Below, piece after piece: positions 1 to 8,034 of a stretch of 12,095 bases of DNA. The DNA comes from Gammaproteobacteria bacterium (GTDB lineage Bacteria; Pseudomonadota; Gammaproteobacteria; Xanthomonadales; Marinicellaceae): NCBI GenBank assembly GCA_030426705.1, contig JAUHXW010000062.1, forward strand, positions 1 through 12,095, written 5' to 3'. Every line of letters starts with the position of its first letter. Position 1 is the first letter of the stretch. The translations under genes and the position numbers were made by a program. Under the pieces are notes generated by a model. The model made no database searches. It saw nothing but the letters and a program-made list of their open reading frames with translations, and had not been told where the DNA came from.

Positions 1-1
1 T

Positions 2-1648
2 GCTCCACCTTTTATCACTTCTACTTTACAACAGGAAGCTGCCAGGAAACTTGGGTTCACCGCCCGAAAAACCATGCAAATTGCCCAGCAACTGTACGAA
101 GGCATGGAGGTCAATGGCCAGTCACAAGGTCTGATTACTTACATGCGTACTGATTCTTTGAATTTGGCCAATGATGCCATTGAAGACATCCGCTCGGTAA
201 TTAAAAACAAATACGGCAGTGATCAGGTTCCAGAAAAACCTAATTTTTACAAAAGCAAGTCTAAAAACGCCCAAGAGGCTCACGAAGCGATTCGTGTGGT
301 TTCTGCGCAGTTGATACCTGCAGATATCAAAAAATCACTGAACAATGATCAATTCCGATTATATGATTTGATTTGGAAAAGAACCCTGGCCTGTCAGATG
401 ATCAATGCCACCATTGGCACCGTAACCGCTGATTTTACCTTTGGGGATGATCACAATTTACGAGCAACAGGCTCAACCATCCTGGAAAAAGGCTTTTTGG
501 CTGTGTATGAAGAAGGTCTGGATGATGGCAAAAAGGACAACAAGGAAAAACACCTGCCCAATCTGAAAAAAGGAGATGTGGTGGACCTCAAAGAGATCAA
601 TGGCGTACAACATTTTACCGAACCTCCACCACGCTACTCAGAAGCCACTTTGGTCAAGGCGCTGGAAGAATTTGGGATTGGACGACCTTCTACTTATGCC
701 AGCATCATTTCTACCTTATTGAATCGAGACTATGTCGAACTGGAAAACAAACGCTTCATACCGACTGATGTGGGTAAAGTCGTGGCACGGTTTCTTGAGG
801 CGCATTTTAATGACTATGTGGATTATGAATTCACCGCTCGTCTCGAAGATGCATTAGATGCAGTATCCCGAGGTGAGAAAGCATGGAAACCCTTGATGAA
901 GTCATTTTGGGAGCCTTTCATCAAGTTGGTTGAAGAAAAAGAAGAAACAGTATCACGTGATGAAGCTCAATACAAAAGGGAGTTGGGCACTGACCCTGAA
1001 ACCGGTAAACCGGTATCTGTCAGAATAGGTAAATACGGCACTTTCGTGCAAATTGGCACCCGTGATGACGAAGAAAAACCCAAATTTGCCGGCTTACTGC
1101 CAGGGCAAAAACTCGACACCATCACTTTTGATGAAGCCATGGCTTTATTCGCCTTACCACGTGATTTGGGTGAAACCGCTGAAGGCGAAAAAGTGTCTGC
1201 CAATATAGGTCGTTTTGGACCTTATGTGCGCTATGGTAATAAATTTGTCAGCATCAAAAAAGATCAGGGTGACCCGTATACCATTTCATTGGAAGAAGCT
1301 TTGGTACTGATTAAAGAGAAAAAAATCGCCGATGCCAATCGCATCATTCAAACCTTTGATGATGGTATTCAGGTACTCAATGGTCGTTGGGGCCCTTATG
1401 TCACAGACGGCAACAAGAATGGCAAGATAGCCAAGGATCAGGACCCCAAAGCACTGACTCATGAGCAGTGTATTGAGATATTGGCGCAAGCTCCTGAAAA
1501 GAAAAAACGCAGTAAGAAAAAAGTAGCGAAGAAAGTGGCCAAGAAAAAGACCGCCAAGAAAAAGATCTCAAAGAAAAAAACCACTAAAAAGAAAACGTCC
1601 AAGAAAAAAACGACCAAAAAAGCCAGTAAAAGAACTGCGAAAAAATAA
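2..1648 (+). CDS. topA: DNA topoisomerase I, 3' part (5' end outside window)
   Basis: Type IA topoisomerase that relaxes negative supercoils by single-strand passage. The reading frame is open from nt 2, so the N-terminal TOPRIM domain and start lie left of the window; about 548 residues are visible. The active-site tyrosine lies in ITYMRTDS (Tyr codon at 140-142), followed by the family segment EAHEAIR and the PPPRYSEATLVKALEE/GIGRPSTYA region of the core. After the core there are at least three topoisomerase C-terminal repeats with the cores IGKYGTFV, GRFGPYV and GRWGPYV (about nt 1022-1055, 1205-1228, 1382-1402). There are no Cys4 zinc ribbons, unlike E. coli TopA. The protein ends in a roughly 51-residue tail (nt 1493-1645) that is more than half lysine, likely a nonspecific DNA- or polymerase-binding tail as in other zinc-less TopA proteins. 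tsaC follows after 3 nt. Identification is secure. Confidence 0.97.
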   Translation, partial: APPFITSTLQQEAARKLGFTARKTMQIAQQLYEGMEVNGQSQGLITYMRTDSLNLANDAIEDIRSVIKNKYGSDQVPEKPNFYKSKSKNAQEAHEAIRVVSAQLIPADIKKSLNNDQFRLYDLIWKRTLACQMINATIGTVTADFTFGDDHNLRATGSTILEKGFLAVYEEGLDDGKKDNKEKHLPNLKKGDVVDLKEINGVQHFTEPPPRYSEATLVKALEEFGIGRPSTYASIISTLLNRDYVELENKRFIPTDVGKVVARFLEAHFNDYVDYEFTARLEDALDAVSRGEKAWKPLMKSFWEPFIKLVEEKEETVSRDEAQYKRELGTDPETGKPVSVRIGKYGTFVQIGTRDDEEKPKFAGLLPGQKLDTITFDEAMALFALPRDLGETAEGEKVSANIGRFGPYVRYGNKFVSIKKDQGDPYTISLEEALVLIKEKKIADANRIIQTFDDGIQVLNGRWGPYVTDGNKNGKIAKDQDPKALTHEQCIEILAQAPEKKKRSKKKVAKKVAKKKTAKKKISKKKTTKKKTSKKKTTKKASKRTAKK

Positions 1649-1651
1649 ACC

Positions 1652-2209
1652 ATGGCGATCAGCGGTAATTCAATAACGCAAGCAGTGACTGCCATTTCCC
1701 AAGGTGGGGTGGTGATTTATCCAACCGAAGGTGTCTTTGGTATGGGTTGCGACTATCGCAACCAACAATCTGTCATAAAGATTTTGGAATTAAAACAACG
1801 ACCCATTGATAAAGGTCTGGTTTTGATTGCTTCTCATATTCAACAAATATTACCCTTGATTCAACCCGAAAAACGTGAACATTTGGCACGCGCTTTAAAA
1901 ACCTGGCCAGGACACCATACCTGGGTTTTTCCAGCCTCTCCACTCACGCCGAAATGGATTACTGGCGATTTTGACTCCGTGGCTGTCAGGGTCAGTGATC
2001 ATGCTGTTGTCAAATCCCTTTGTGACCAACTGGGCCATGCGTTGGTATCTACCAGTGCCAACATCAGCAATCAACCTGCTCCAAACAATTGCCAGGAATT
2101 ACAGCAATTGTGGCACAATCAAGTTGATTATTATCTGGACTTACCATTGGGTTCGGCCACAGGTCCATCCACCATCCGCGTGGCTGAAACAGGCGAGACA
2201 ATTCGATGA
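1652..2209 (+). CDS. tsaC: L-threonylcarbamoyladenylate synthase TsaC (YrdC/Sua5 family)
   Basis: Makes threonylcarbamoyl-AMP from threonine, bicarbonate and ATP, the first step of the t6A37 modification of ANN-decoding tRNAs; cytosolic. The 185-residue length fits the short TsaC form (E. coli about 190) rather than long Sua5. Visible motifs: YPTEGVFGMGCD (23-34), the nucleotide-site stretch KQRPIDKGLVLIA (48-60), FDSVAVRVSDH (107-117), STSANISNQPAP (133-144) and PSTIRV (172-177). The usual PGPxT motif reads PGHHT (86-90), so the second proline is replaced. The ATG lies 3 nt after the topA stop with no evident Shine-Dalgarno site, so translation is probably coupled. The start fits the E. coli N-terminus. 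The stop overlaps the waaA start (ATGA). Confidence 0.95.
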   Translation: MAISGNSITQAVTAISQGGVVIYPTEGVFGMGCDYRNQQSVIKILELKQRPIDKGLVLIASHIQQILPLIQPEKREHLARALKTWPGHHTWVFPASPLTPKWITGDFDSVAVRVSDHAVVKSLCDQLGHALVSTSANISNQPAPNNCQELQQLWHNQVDYYLDLPLGSATGPSTIRVAETGETIR

Positions 2210-3540
2210 AATTAGAGTTACGCTCGAGATTTTATTCGTTGGTGACCACATTATTAACGCCATTGGTGTTAATTCGCCTGGCCATGCGTGGCATCAAAAC
2301 CAAAGCCTATTTACAGCGCTGGCATGAACGGTTTGGCTGGTTTAAATCACCTAAATTTGCCAGCAAATCTATTTGGGTCCATGCTGTTTCGGTGGGAGAA
2401 GTTAATGCCGCCATTCCATTAATTAAAGCTTTGATGGAAAAATATCAAAATCATGATTTTGTCTTAACCACGATTACGCCAACCGGCTCTGATCGTGTAC
2501 AACAAATTTTTGGCGACCAGGTTTTCCATGTTTATTTACCTTATGATTTACCCGGTGCGGTAAAACGGTTTCTGAGAAAAACCAAGCCGGATTTGGCTGT
2601 GATTATGGAAACTGAAATATGGCCCAACCTGTTTCGTTTTTGTAAGAAAAAACAAATCCCCATTGTGGTTGCCAATGCCAGACTCTCTGAAGTTTCCATG
2701 AAAGGTTACCGTTGGGTTGAATCTTTGGCCGCCAAAGCCTTTAATGACACCGCTTATGTCGCTGCACAAACCGTAACCGATGCCAAAAGAATGATTCAAT
2801 TGGGGTGTTATCCCGAGAAAATATTTGTGGTGGGCAGTTTGAAGTTTGACATCATCATTGAAGACCACATCATCGAAAAAGGTGAAGAAATACGTTCTCA
2901 CTACCAAAACAGTCGCCTGGTTTGGATTGCTGCCAGTACCCATCAGGATGATGAAATTGAAGTTTTGGATGCTTATGCAGTGCTGAAACAAAGACACCCG
3001 AAATTGATGCTGGTTATTGTTCCGCGGCATCCAGAGCGTTTTCAAAGCACCACACAGGCTTGCAGAAACAAAGGTTTTAATACACAACTCCGTAGCCAAA
3101 GTGGTTTGTATGACATCGATGCCGATGTGTTTGTGGTTGACACCATGGGTGAAATGCTTGAGTTTTATGCTTCATCTGACATCGCTTTTGTCGGTGGCTC
3201 AATTGCCAACATTGGTGGCCATAATGTGCTGGAAGCTGCGGTGTTCTCTTTGCCAGTACTGGTCGGGCCCAACACGCACAATTTCTCAGAAATTACCCAA
3301 CTGTTGAATGATTGTGGCGGTTCCCAAACCGTACATGATGCCAACGACATCATCCGCAGTATGGAATACCTGATTGAAAATCAGGAAGCAAGAATCAACA
3401 TGGGGAAAGCTGCTAAAGAGCTGGTGAATCTAAACCGCGGTGCCGTACACCTCACCATGAACCTGATTGAATCTGCCTTGGATCAAAAGCCACTTAATGA
3501 CCAATTAAAAAGTAAACATTTTCCCCGGATAAAACCATGA
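2206..3540 (+). CDS. waaA: 3-deoxy-D-manno-octulosonic acid (Kdo) transferase WaaA
   Basis: GT-B glycosyltransferase of family GT30 that moves Kdo from CMP-Kdo onto the lipid A precursor, starting the LPS inner core; anchored at the inner face of the cytoplasmic membrane. At 444 residues it is slightly longer than E. coli WaaA (about 425). Residues 10-28 form a hydrophobic N-terminal anchor. HAVSVGEV (59-66) carries the glutamate (Glu65) that aligns with the catalytic base of the family. Other family motifs are METEIWPN (134-141), ASTHQDDE (243-250), VPRHPERF (272-279) and, in the CMP-binding half, GGSIANIGGHNVLEAA (330-345). The start overlaps the tsaC stop and the stop overlaps the next start, both as ATGA, so all three are probably cotranscribed. 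The sequence does not show whether the enzyme adds one or two Kdo residues. Confidence 0.95.
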   Translation: MKLELRSRFYSLVTTLLTPLVLIRLAMRGIKTKAYLQRWHERFGWFKSPKFASKSIWVHAVSVGEVNAAIPLIKALMEKYQNHDFVLTTITPTGSDRVQQIFGDQVFHVYLPYDLPGAVKRFLRKTKPDLAVIMETEIWPNLFRFCKKKQIPIVVANARLSEVSMKGYRWVESLAAKAFNDTAYVAAQTVTDAKRMIQLGCYPEKIFVVGSLKFDIIIEDHIIEKGEEIRSHYQNSRLVWIAASTHQDDEIEVLDAYAVLKQRHPKLMLVIVPRHPERFQSTTQACRNKGFNTQLRSQSGLYDIDADVFVVDTMGEMLEFYASSDIAFVGGSIANIGGHNVLEAAVFSLPVLVGPNTHNFSEITQLLNDCGGSQTVHDANDIIRSMEYLIENQEARINMGKAAKELVNLNRGAVHLTMNLIESALDQKPLNDQLKSKHFPRIKP

Positions 3541-6134
3541 AAATTACCTCAGCTCTATTTTCCATACTGTTGTTAACTGCTTGCTCACGAAACGCTGACC
3601 ACAGTAATATGGCTGACTTTCACAAGCCAGTACGTGGTGATTACTGGGCTGTCAGATACACTTATCCTACTTTTCAGTATCAGCAACACTGGTGGAGTGA
3701 TGCCAAAAAATCGCATGAAAAAAACCTGCAAAGATCGCCACTGAACAGCCATCGTTATTTGACTGACTTCAATGGCTTAAATCCAGAGGCTTTTACGGCA
3801 TTGGGCCCTATGCCATTAGGCGACCCCAATGGCACAGCTTTTTCAGGACGGGTGAATGTGATAGTTACTCACCCGACTGATTCTACCATCGCTTACATGG
3901 GGGTCGATGGCGGTGGCGTTTGGAAAACCACAGATTGTTGTGATGAACAAACCACCTGGCAAAACATCACTGATCAAACAGCCATCAATGGTGGTGCCAT
4001 AGGTGATTTACACCTTGACCCCAACGACCCTGATATCATTTATGCCGGAACCGGAGATTTGCGTTATGGTTCATATTCTTTTGGCAGTGCCGGTTTGCTG
4101 CGCTCCAAAGATGCTGGCGCCAACTGGGAAGTTTTGGGTGAAGACATTTTTTCACCTTATCGTGACCAACCTCCTGGAGAGTTTCCACAGTATCAGGCCA
4201 TTGGCAGGGTCAGAACCAACCCCTTAGATTCCACCCAAATCGTGGTGGGTACCAAAACCGGCGTTTATTTTTCCTATAACGATGGTATTAACTGGAGTGA
4301 CGAGTGTTATGTCCATGCTTTTGATACTCAAAGACATGATGTGACCGGCATGGAAGTCAGTTCAACAGGTGACATTTATATCTCAGTGGGTACCCGTGGA
4401 CACAACACCCCTGTACAACCCGATTTGGATCAAAACGGTGCCAATGGCATCTACAAAACGACTTTTCCATCATCAGGTTGTCCAAACTGGACATTGGTTT
4501 CAACCAGCACCAATGGTTGGCCCAGCGGTACCGGAGAAGGTGCACCTTATCCCACCAATCAACTGGGCCGCATAGATTTGGCGATGGCACCTTCAGATCA
4601 TGATGTGCTTTATGCCCAGGTGGCTGACATCAATACTCTTGCAGTTAAGGGTGTATGGAAAACCACAGATGGTGCTACCAACTGGACACAAGTTGCAGAC
4701 ACCAATGATTTTCTTGGGTGTTCTGGTAGTGGCAGCCAGGCCTGGTACGACATGGGCATGAGCATATCACCCACTGACCCAGATGAATTATTCCTGTCAG
4801 CAGTGGATGTGTTCAAGTCAAACAATGGTGGTAATACATTCACCAACAGTACCTGCGGATATGCTGGTGGGCCAAATTCAGGGGATTTTGTTCATGTCGA
4901 TCAACATGCTCGTGCCTATGTGGCAGGAGATCCCAGTCAATTATTGGTAGGTGGTGATGGTGGTGTTTACTACGCTGGCAATGCTGATACAGCACAAAAC
5001 AATGCCCGAGACATCGTTTACACACAATTGAACAACACAGTCAACACCATAGAGTTTTATTCTGGCGACATCAGTGCCGATTTTATGAACAGTTCCGATC
5101 GATTCATTGTCGGAGGTGCACAAGACAATGGCTCATCGGTAGCCGCGTGGAACAACAATGATCCTTTGGTGGCCAAAAACTGGACCAGAGTCTTTGGTGG
5201 GGATGGCATATACACTGCAATCGAACCCATCAATGGCCAACGTGTGTATGTAGAATCTCAATTTGGTAACATGGGTATCAGCACATCAGGGCCCTTTGGC
5301 AGTTATAACAATTATGTCAATCCCTGGAGTGGCGACAGTCGTGTACCATTTATCTTTCCTTTTCATATCAATAAACACGATTGTGACATCAATGCCTGTA
5401 ATCAATTGATGGCAGGCACTTATCGCATCTGGGAAACGAATGATGGTGGCTTGGATGACAATGGTTGGTACATCAACAGTCCAGACTTAACCAAGAACAA
5501 TTTGGGCAACCGTTCCATCATCAATCAAATGCACTACAACATTCCAGAACCTGATGTTCCGACGGTTGATAAAATTGCCATCGTCGGCACCAATGATGGC
5601 AATGTTTACTACGGATTTGGCATGGGTCAAGGTACTGCCAATTCAGCCACCTGGATCAATGTCACAGACGGCAATTCTACCTTACCGAATCGCCCTATTC
5701 TCGATGTGGTTACTTTTGGCTCGACAGAACAAACAGGTTATGCTGCTGTTGGTGGTTTTGATCAAAATACGCCTGCTACGCCAGGTCATTTGTTCCAAAT
5801 CAGTTGTAACAGCGATTGCAGTGCTTTTGAGTGGAAAAACAAATCTGGAAACCTGCCCAATATTCCGGTGGACAGCGTGATGATCAATCCTCATATTCCA
5901 GATATGGTGTTTGCTGGTACCGATTGGGGCGTTTACTACACCGAAGATGTTAGTGTCGATGATCCAGTGTGGTATCGATTCACTGACGGTATTCCCTCTG
6001 TGATGATTTGGGATTTGGTGATTGACCGCGGTATGACCACCCTCGCTGCCTTTACCCGATCACGTGGCGCGTATGTTTGGCCATTACCCCTAGCCATTGA
6101 TGATGATTTAATCTTCGAAGATGGCTTTGAATAA
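3537..6134 (+). CDS. Exported beta-propeller lipoprotein with C-terminal IFEDGFE tail, function unknown
   Basis: An 865-residue exported protein. Residues 1-16 form a lipoprotein signal with lipobox LTAC; Cys16 would be lipidated and Ser17 at +2 favours outer-membrane sorting. The rest is built from BNR/Asp-box-like propeller blades, for example GVWKTTD (127-133), LLRSKDAGANW (187-197), GVYFSYNDGINW (242-253), GVWKTTDGATNW (372-383), VFKSNNGGNTF (425-435), GGDGGVYYAGN (472-482), RIWETNDGG (630-638) and GTDWGVYYTED (794-804). These resemble the two-propeller VPS10/sortilin and GH74-type folds. No catalytic residues can be assigned. Ten cysteines after the lipobox suggest disulfides. The protein ends DDDLIFEDGFE, and xIFxDGFE-type tails recur, as I recall, on exported proteins of Xanthomonadales-like bacteria. 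The start overlaps waaA (ATGA) and the last 14 nt overlap elaA. It could be an adhesin, a glycan-binding protein or a glycosidase relative. Confidence 0.88.
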   Translation: MKITSALFSILLLTACSRNADHSNMADFHKPVRGDYWAVRYTYPTFQYQQHWWSDAKKSHEKNLQRSPLNSHRYLTDFNGLNPEAFTALGPMPLGDPNGTAFSGRVNVIVTHPTDSTIAYMGVDGGGVWKTTDCCDEQTTWQNITDQTAINGGAIGDLHLDPNDPDIIYAGTGDLRYGSYSFGSAGLLRSKDAGANWEVLGEDIFSPYRDQPPGEFPQYQAIGRVRTNPLDSTQIVVGTKTGVYFSYNDGINWSDECYVHAFDTQRHDVTGMEVSSTGDIYISVGTRGHNTPVQPDLDQNGANGIYKTTFPSSGCPNWTLVSTSTNGWPSGTGEGAPYPTNQLGRIDLAMAPSDHDVLYAQVADINTLAVKGVWKTTDGATNWTQVADTNDFLGCSGSGSQAWYDMGMSISPTDPDELFLSAVDVFKSNNGGNTFTNSTCGYAGGPNSGDFVHVDQHARAYVAGDPSQLLVGGDGGVYYAGNADTAQNNARDIVYTQLNNTVNTIEFYSGDISADFMNSSDRFIVGGAQDNGSSVAAWNNNDPLVAKNWTRVFGGDGIYTAIEPINGQRVYVESQFGNMGISTSGPFGSYNNYVNPWSGDSRVPFIFPFHINKHDCDINACNQLMAGTYRIWETNDGGLDDNGWYINSPDLTKNNLGNRSIINQMHYNIPEPDVPTVDKIAIVGTNDGNVYYGFGMGQGTANSATWINVTDGNSTLPNRPILDVVTFGSTEQTGYAAVGGFDQNTPATPGHLFQISCNSDCSAFEWKNKSGNLPNIPVDSVMINPHIPDMVFAGTDWGVYYTEDVSVDDPVWYRFTDGIPSVMIWDLVIDRGMTTLAAFTRSRGAYVWPLPLAIDDDLIFEDGFE

Positions 6135-6579
6135 TCAACTGCTGAGTTTTGCTGAATTAACAGCCCATCAGCTGTATCAAATACTGCAATTGCGCAGCCA
6201 GGTTTTTGTGCTGGAACAAAACTGTGCCTATCAGGACATGGATGACCTGGATCAACAGGCTTTTCATCTCATTATCTCAGAAGTGAATCAACCAATCATC
6301 GCTTACGCCCGCATTTTGTCTCCAGCGGAATACGATAATAAATACAGCAGCATTGGTCGGGTGGTTGTCGCTGAAAGCATGCGTCAACAAAAGCTGGGTC
6401 GGCAGTTAATGCAAATGGCTATAGACCACACAATAAGTCTTTTCCCAAACGTACCCATTAAAATTTCTGCCCAATCATACTTGAGCAAGTTTTACCAATC
6501 ATTGGGCTTTGTTAACACGGGTCACTTTTACCTTGAGGACGATATTCCGCATCAGGAAATGATTTTCAAACCTGAATAA
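6121..6579 (+). CDS. elaA: GNAT-family N-acetyltransferase, ElaA type
   Basis: Predicted acetyl-CoA-dependent acetyltransferase of 152 residues, essentially the length of E. coli ElaA (153). The N-terminal half reads closely like ElaA as I remember it: QLYQILQLRSQVFVLEQNC (18-35), YQDMDDLD (37-44) and AYARIL (61-66). The acetyl-CoA-binding part follows: IGRVVVAESMR (78-88), then a pyrophosphate-loop variant RQQKLGRQL (88-96). Then come SAQSYLSKFYQSLGF (116-130) and the family ending EDDIPHQEM (139-147). The natural substrate of ElaA is not established. The ATG at 6121 lies within the DGFE codons of the preceding gene, giving a 14-nt overlap, and it matches the E. coli start, so translational coupling is likely. 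The only possible Shine-Dalgarno site is the weak GAAG at 6117-6120. It ends the first gene run. Confidence 0.93.
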   Translation: MALNNQLLSFAELTAHQLYQILQLRSQVFVLEQNCAYQDMDDLDQQAFHLIISEVNQPIIAYARILSPAEYDNKYSSIGRVVVAESMRQQKLGRQLMQMAIDHTISLFPNVPIKISAQSYLSKFYQSLGFVNTGHFYLEDDIPHQEMIFKPE

Positions 6580-6590
6580 TCGATTGTGAA

Positions 6591-6603
6591 CAGTTGATAA
6601 CTG
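6591..6603. repeat. Short inverted repeat upstream of the aminopeptidase promoter
   Basis: CAGTT, GAT, AACTG forms a perfect 5-bp inverted repeat with a 3-nt centre, just after the elaA stop and 3 bp before the -35 element of the promoter at 6606-6634. Its position would suit an operator or a small 3' hairpin, but it has no T-tract and is short enough to be chance. Confidence 0.25.
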
Positions 6604-6605
6604 GC

Positions 6606-6634
6606 TCGATATTCATCCTTTCCTTCAGTATAAT
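6606..6634 (+). promoter_or_regulatory. Sigma-70-type promoter for the aminopeptidase unit
   Basis: A perfect -10 box TATAAT (6629-6634) follows a 17-bp spacer after TCGATA (6606-6611), which matches the -35 consensus TTGACA at 4 of 6 positions. It lies in the 84-nt gap between elaA and the aminopeptidase, the only sizeable gap in the plus-strand gene series. Transcription would start near 6641, leaving a leader of about 23 nt. A second unit therefore probably begins here. Confidence 0.6.
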
Positions 6635-6663
6635 CTTAGTCATTACAAACCACAATTGATTGC

Positions 6664-8034
6664 ATGACACACTCCATCAGCACCAAGAAAAATAATGACA
6701 CTATTCCTGTTGTACCCGTCTTAAAAGCCGCCTTTTCAACATGGCTGGACGCGCAAAATGATTACCTCAAAGCCATGGTCAACCATCAAGGCTTTGGTGA
6801 CTCAGCCGGTCAGACTCTGGTCGATTACAAAGCCAATGGCGAACTGGCACGCGTTTATTTGATGGTAGATGACGATTTGAACCCTTATACCCTCTGCCAT
6901 GCTTTCAAATCTCTACCTAAAGCCGAATACCACATTGACAGCGAAACCGATGAAATTACCTCTGCAGTGATTCTGGCCTGGGGTTATGGTACTTATCAAT
7001 TTGACAAATACTTGAAAGCCAAGGACATGGCCACCTTGGTGATTGATGAACAGCAACATCAAACAGAACTGAGCATAATCAATGCCACTTGCTTGGTACG
7101 TGATTTGATCAATACACCAGCTGATGACATGGGACCAACAGAGCTGGCTGAATTTGCAGAACAATTTGCCAAGAAACACCACACCACTTTCACCGAGACT
7201 GTTGGTGATGCTTTACTGACTGAAAATTTTCCTTCAATTCATATCGTGGGTCGAGCCAGCCACAAAGCACCACGCTTGATTGAATTGAATTGGGGTGATG
7301 AGAACCATCCGAAAATATCTCTGGTCGGTAAAGGCGTGTGTTTTGATACCGGTGGCAATAACATGAAAGCCGCAGAATACATGCGCTGGATGAAAAAAGA
7401 CATGGGTGGTGGCGCGCATGTACTGGGGTTAGCGCAATTAATCATTGAACATCAATTACCCGTCTGTTTACAGGTTTTGATACCCACTGTAGAAAATGCG
7501 GTATCCGGTAACGCTTACCGACAAGGTGATGTGGCGCAAACCCGTTCTGGTAAAACCATTGAAATTGGTCATACGGATGCTGAAGGCCGGGTTATTTTGG
7601 CCGATGCACTGACCTATGCTTCTGAATCAAAGCCAGAGTTGATTATTGACTATGCCACTTTAACAGGCGCAGCGCGCGTCGCCATGGGGCCAACAGTAAC
7701 ACCCGTGTTTTCAAATCGAAAAGAAATCGCCGACGGTATTTTCAACAGTGGGCAAGTGACTCATGATGAAACATGGCCACTGCCACTGCAGCAAAGTTAC
7801 AAAAAATACATCAAGTCCAAAATCGCCGACATTTCTAATACTGGCTCGATCCCGCAAGCCGGGTGTATCACCGCCGCTTTGTTTCTTGAACATTTTGTCG
7901 ATACCGAGATTTCCTGGGTACACATCGACACCTATGGCTGGAATTTTGGTGACCGCACTGGTGGCACCGAAGGCGGGGAAGCGCTGGCGATGTATGCGGT
8001 TTTTGACTGGTTGAAAGGACAATTTGGATCATGA
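6664..8034 (+). CDS. M17 leucyl-aminopeptidase-family metallopeptidase
   Basis: Cytosolic two-metal aminopeptidase of the PepA/PepB family, removing N-terminal residues from peptides. At 456 residues it is between E. coli PepB (about 427) and PepA (503). The C-terminal catalytic domain is complete by motif: GKGVCFDTGGNNMK gives metal ligands Lys223 and Asp228 and catalytic Lys235, KKDMGGG gives Asp246, and HTDAEGR gives Asp305, Glu307 and catalytic Arg309. The family signature NTDAEGRL is altered to HTDAEGRV (303-310). The N-terminal domain (about 1-150) is divergent and leads into LINTPADDMGP (148-158), a typical family boundary. The ATG at 6664 has no obvious Shine-Dalgarno site. It heads the second gene run, from the promoter at 6606-6634, and its stop overlaps the next start (ATGA). 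Active enzyme is likely, but I cannot assign PepA or PepB. Confidence 0.93.
   Translation: MTHSISTKKNNDTIPVVPVLKAAFSTWLDAQNDYLKAMVNHQGFGDSAGQTLVDYKANGELARVYLMVDDDLNPYTLCHAFKSLPKAEYHIDSETDEITSAVILAWGYGTYQFDKYLKAKDMATLVIDEQQHQTELSIINATCLVRDLINTPADDMGPTELAEFAEQFAKKHHTTFTETVGDALLTENFPSIHIVGRASHKAPRLIELNWGDENHPKISLVGKGVCFDTGGNNMKAAEYMRWMKKDMGGGAHVLGLAQLIIEHQLPVCLQVLIPTVENAVSGNAYRQGDVAQTRSGKTIEIGHTDAEGRVILADALTYASESKPELIIDYATLTGAARVAMGPTVTPVFSNRKEIADGIFNSGQVTHDETWPLPLQQSYKKYIKSKIADISNTGSIPQAGCITAALFLEHFVDTEISWVHIDTYGWNFGDRTGGTEGGEALAMYAVFDWLKGQFGS

Noticed and set aside
1459..1695. Phe/Leu-rich minus-strand frame that looks like a membrane protein
   Set aside because: It is the antisense of the topA lysine tail; AAG/AAA codons read backwards give Phe/Leu.
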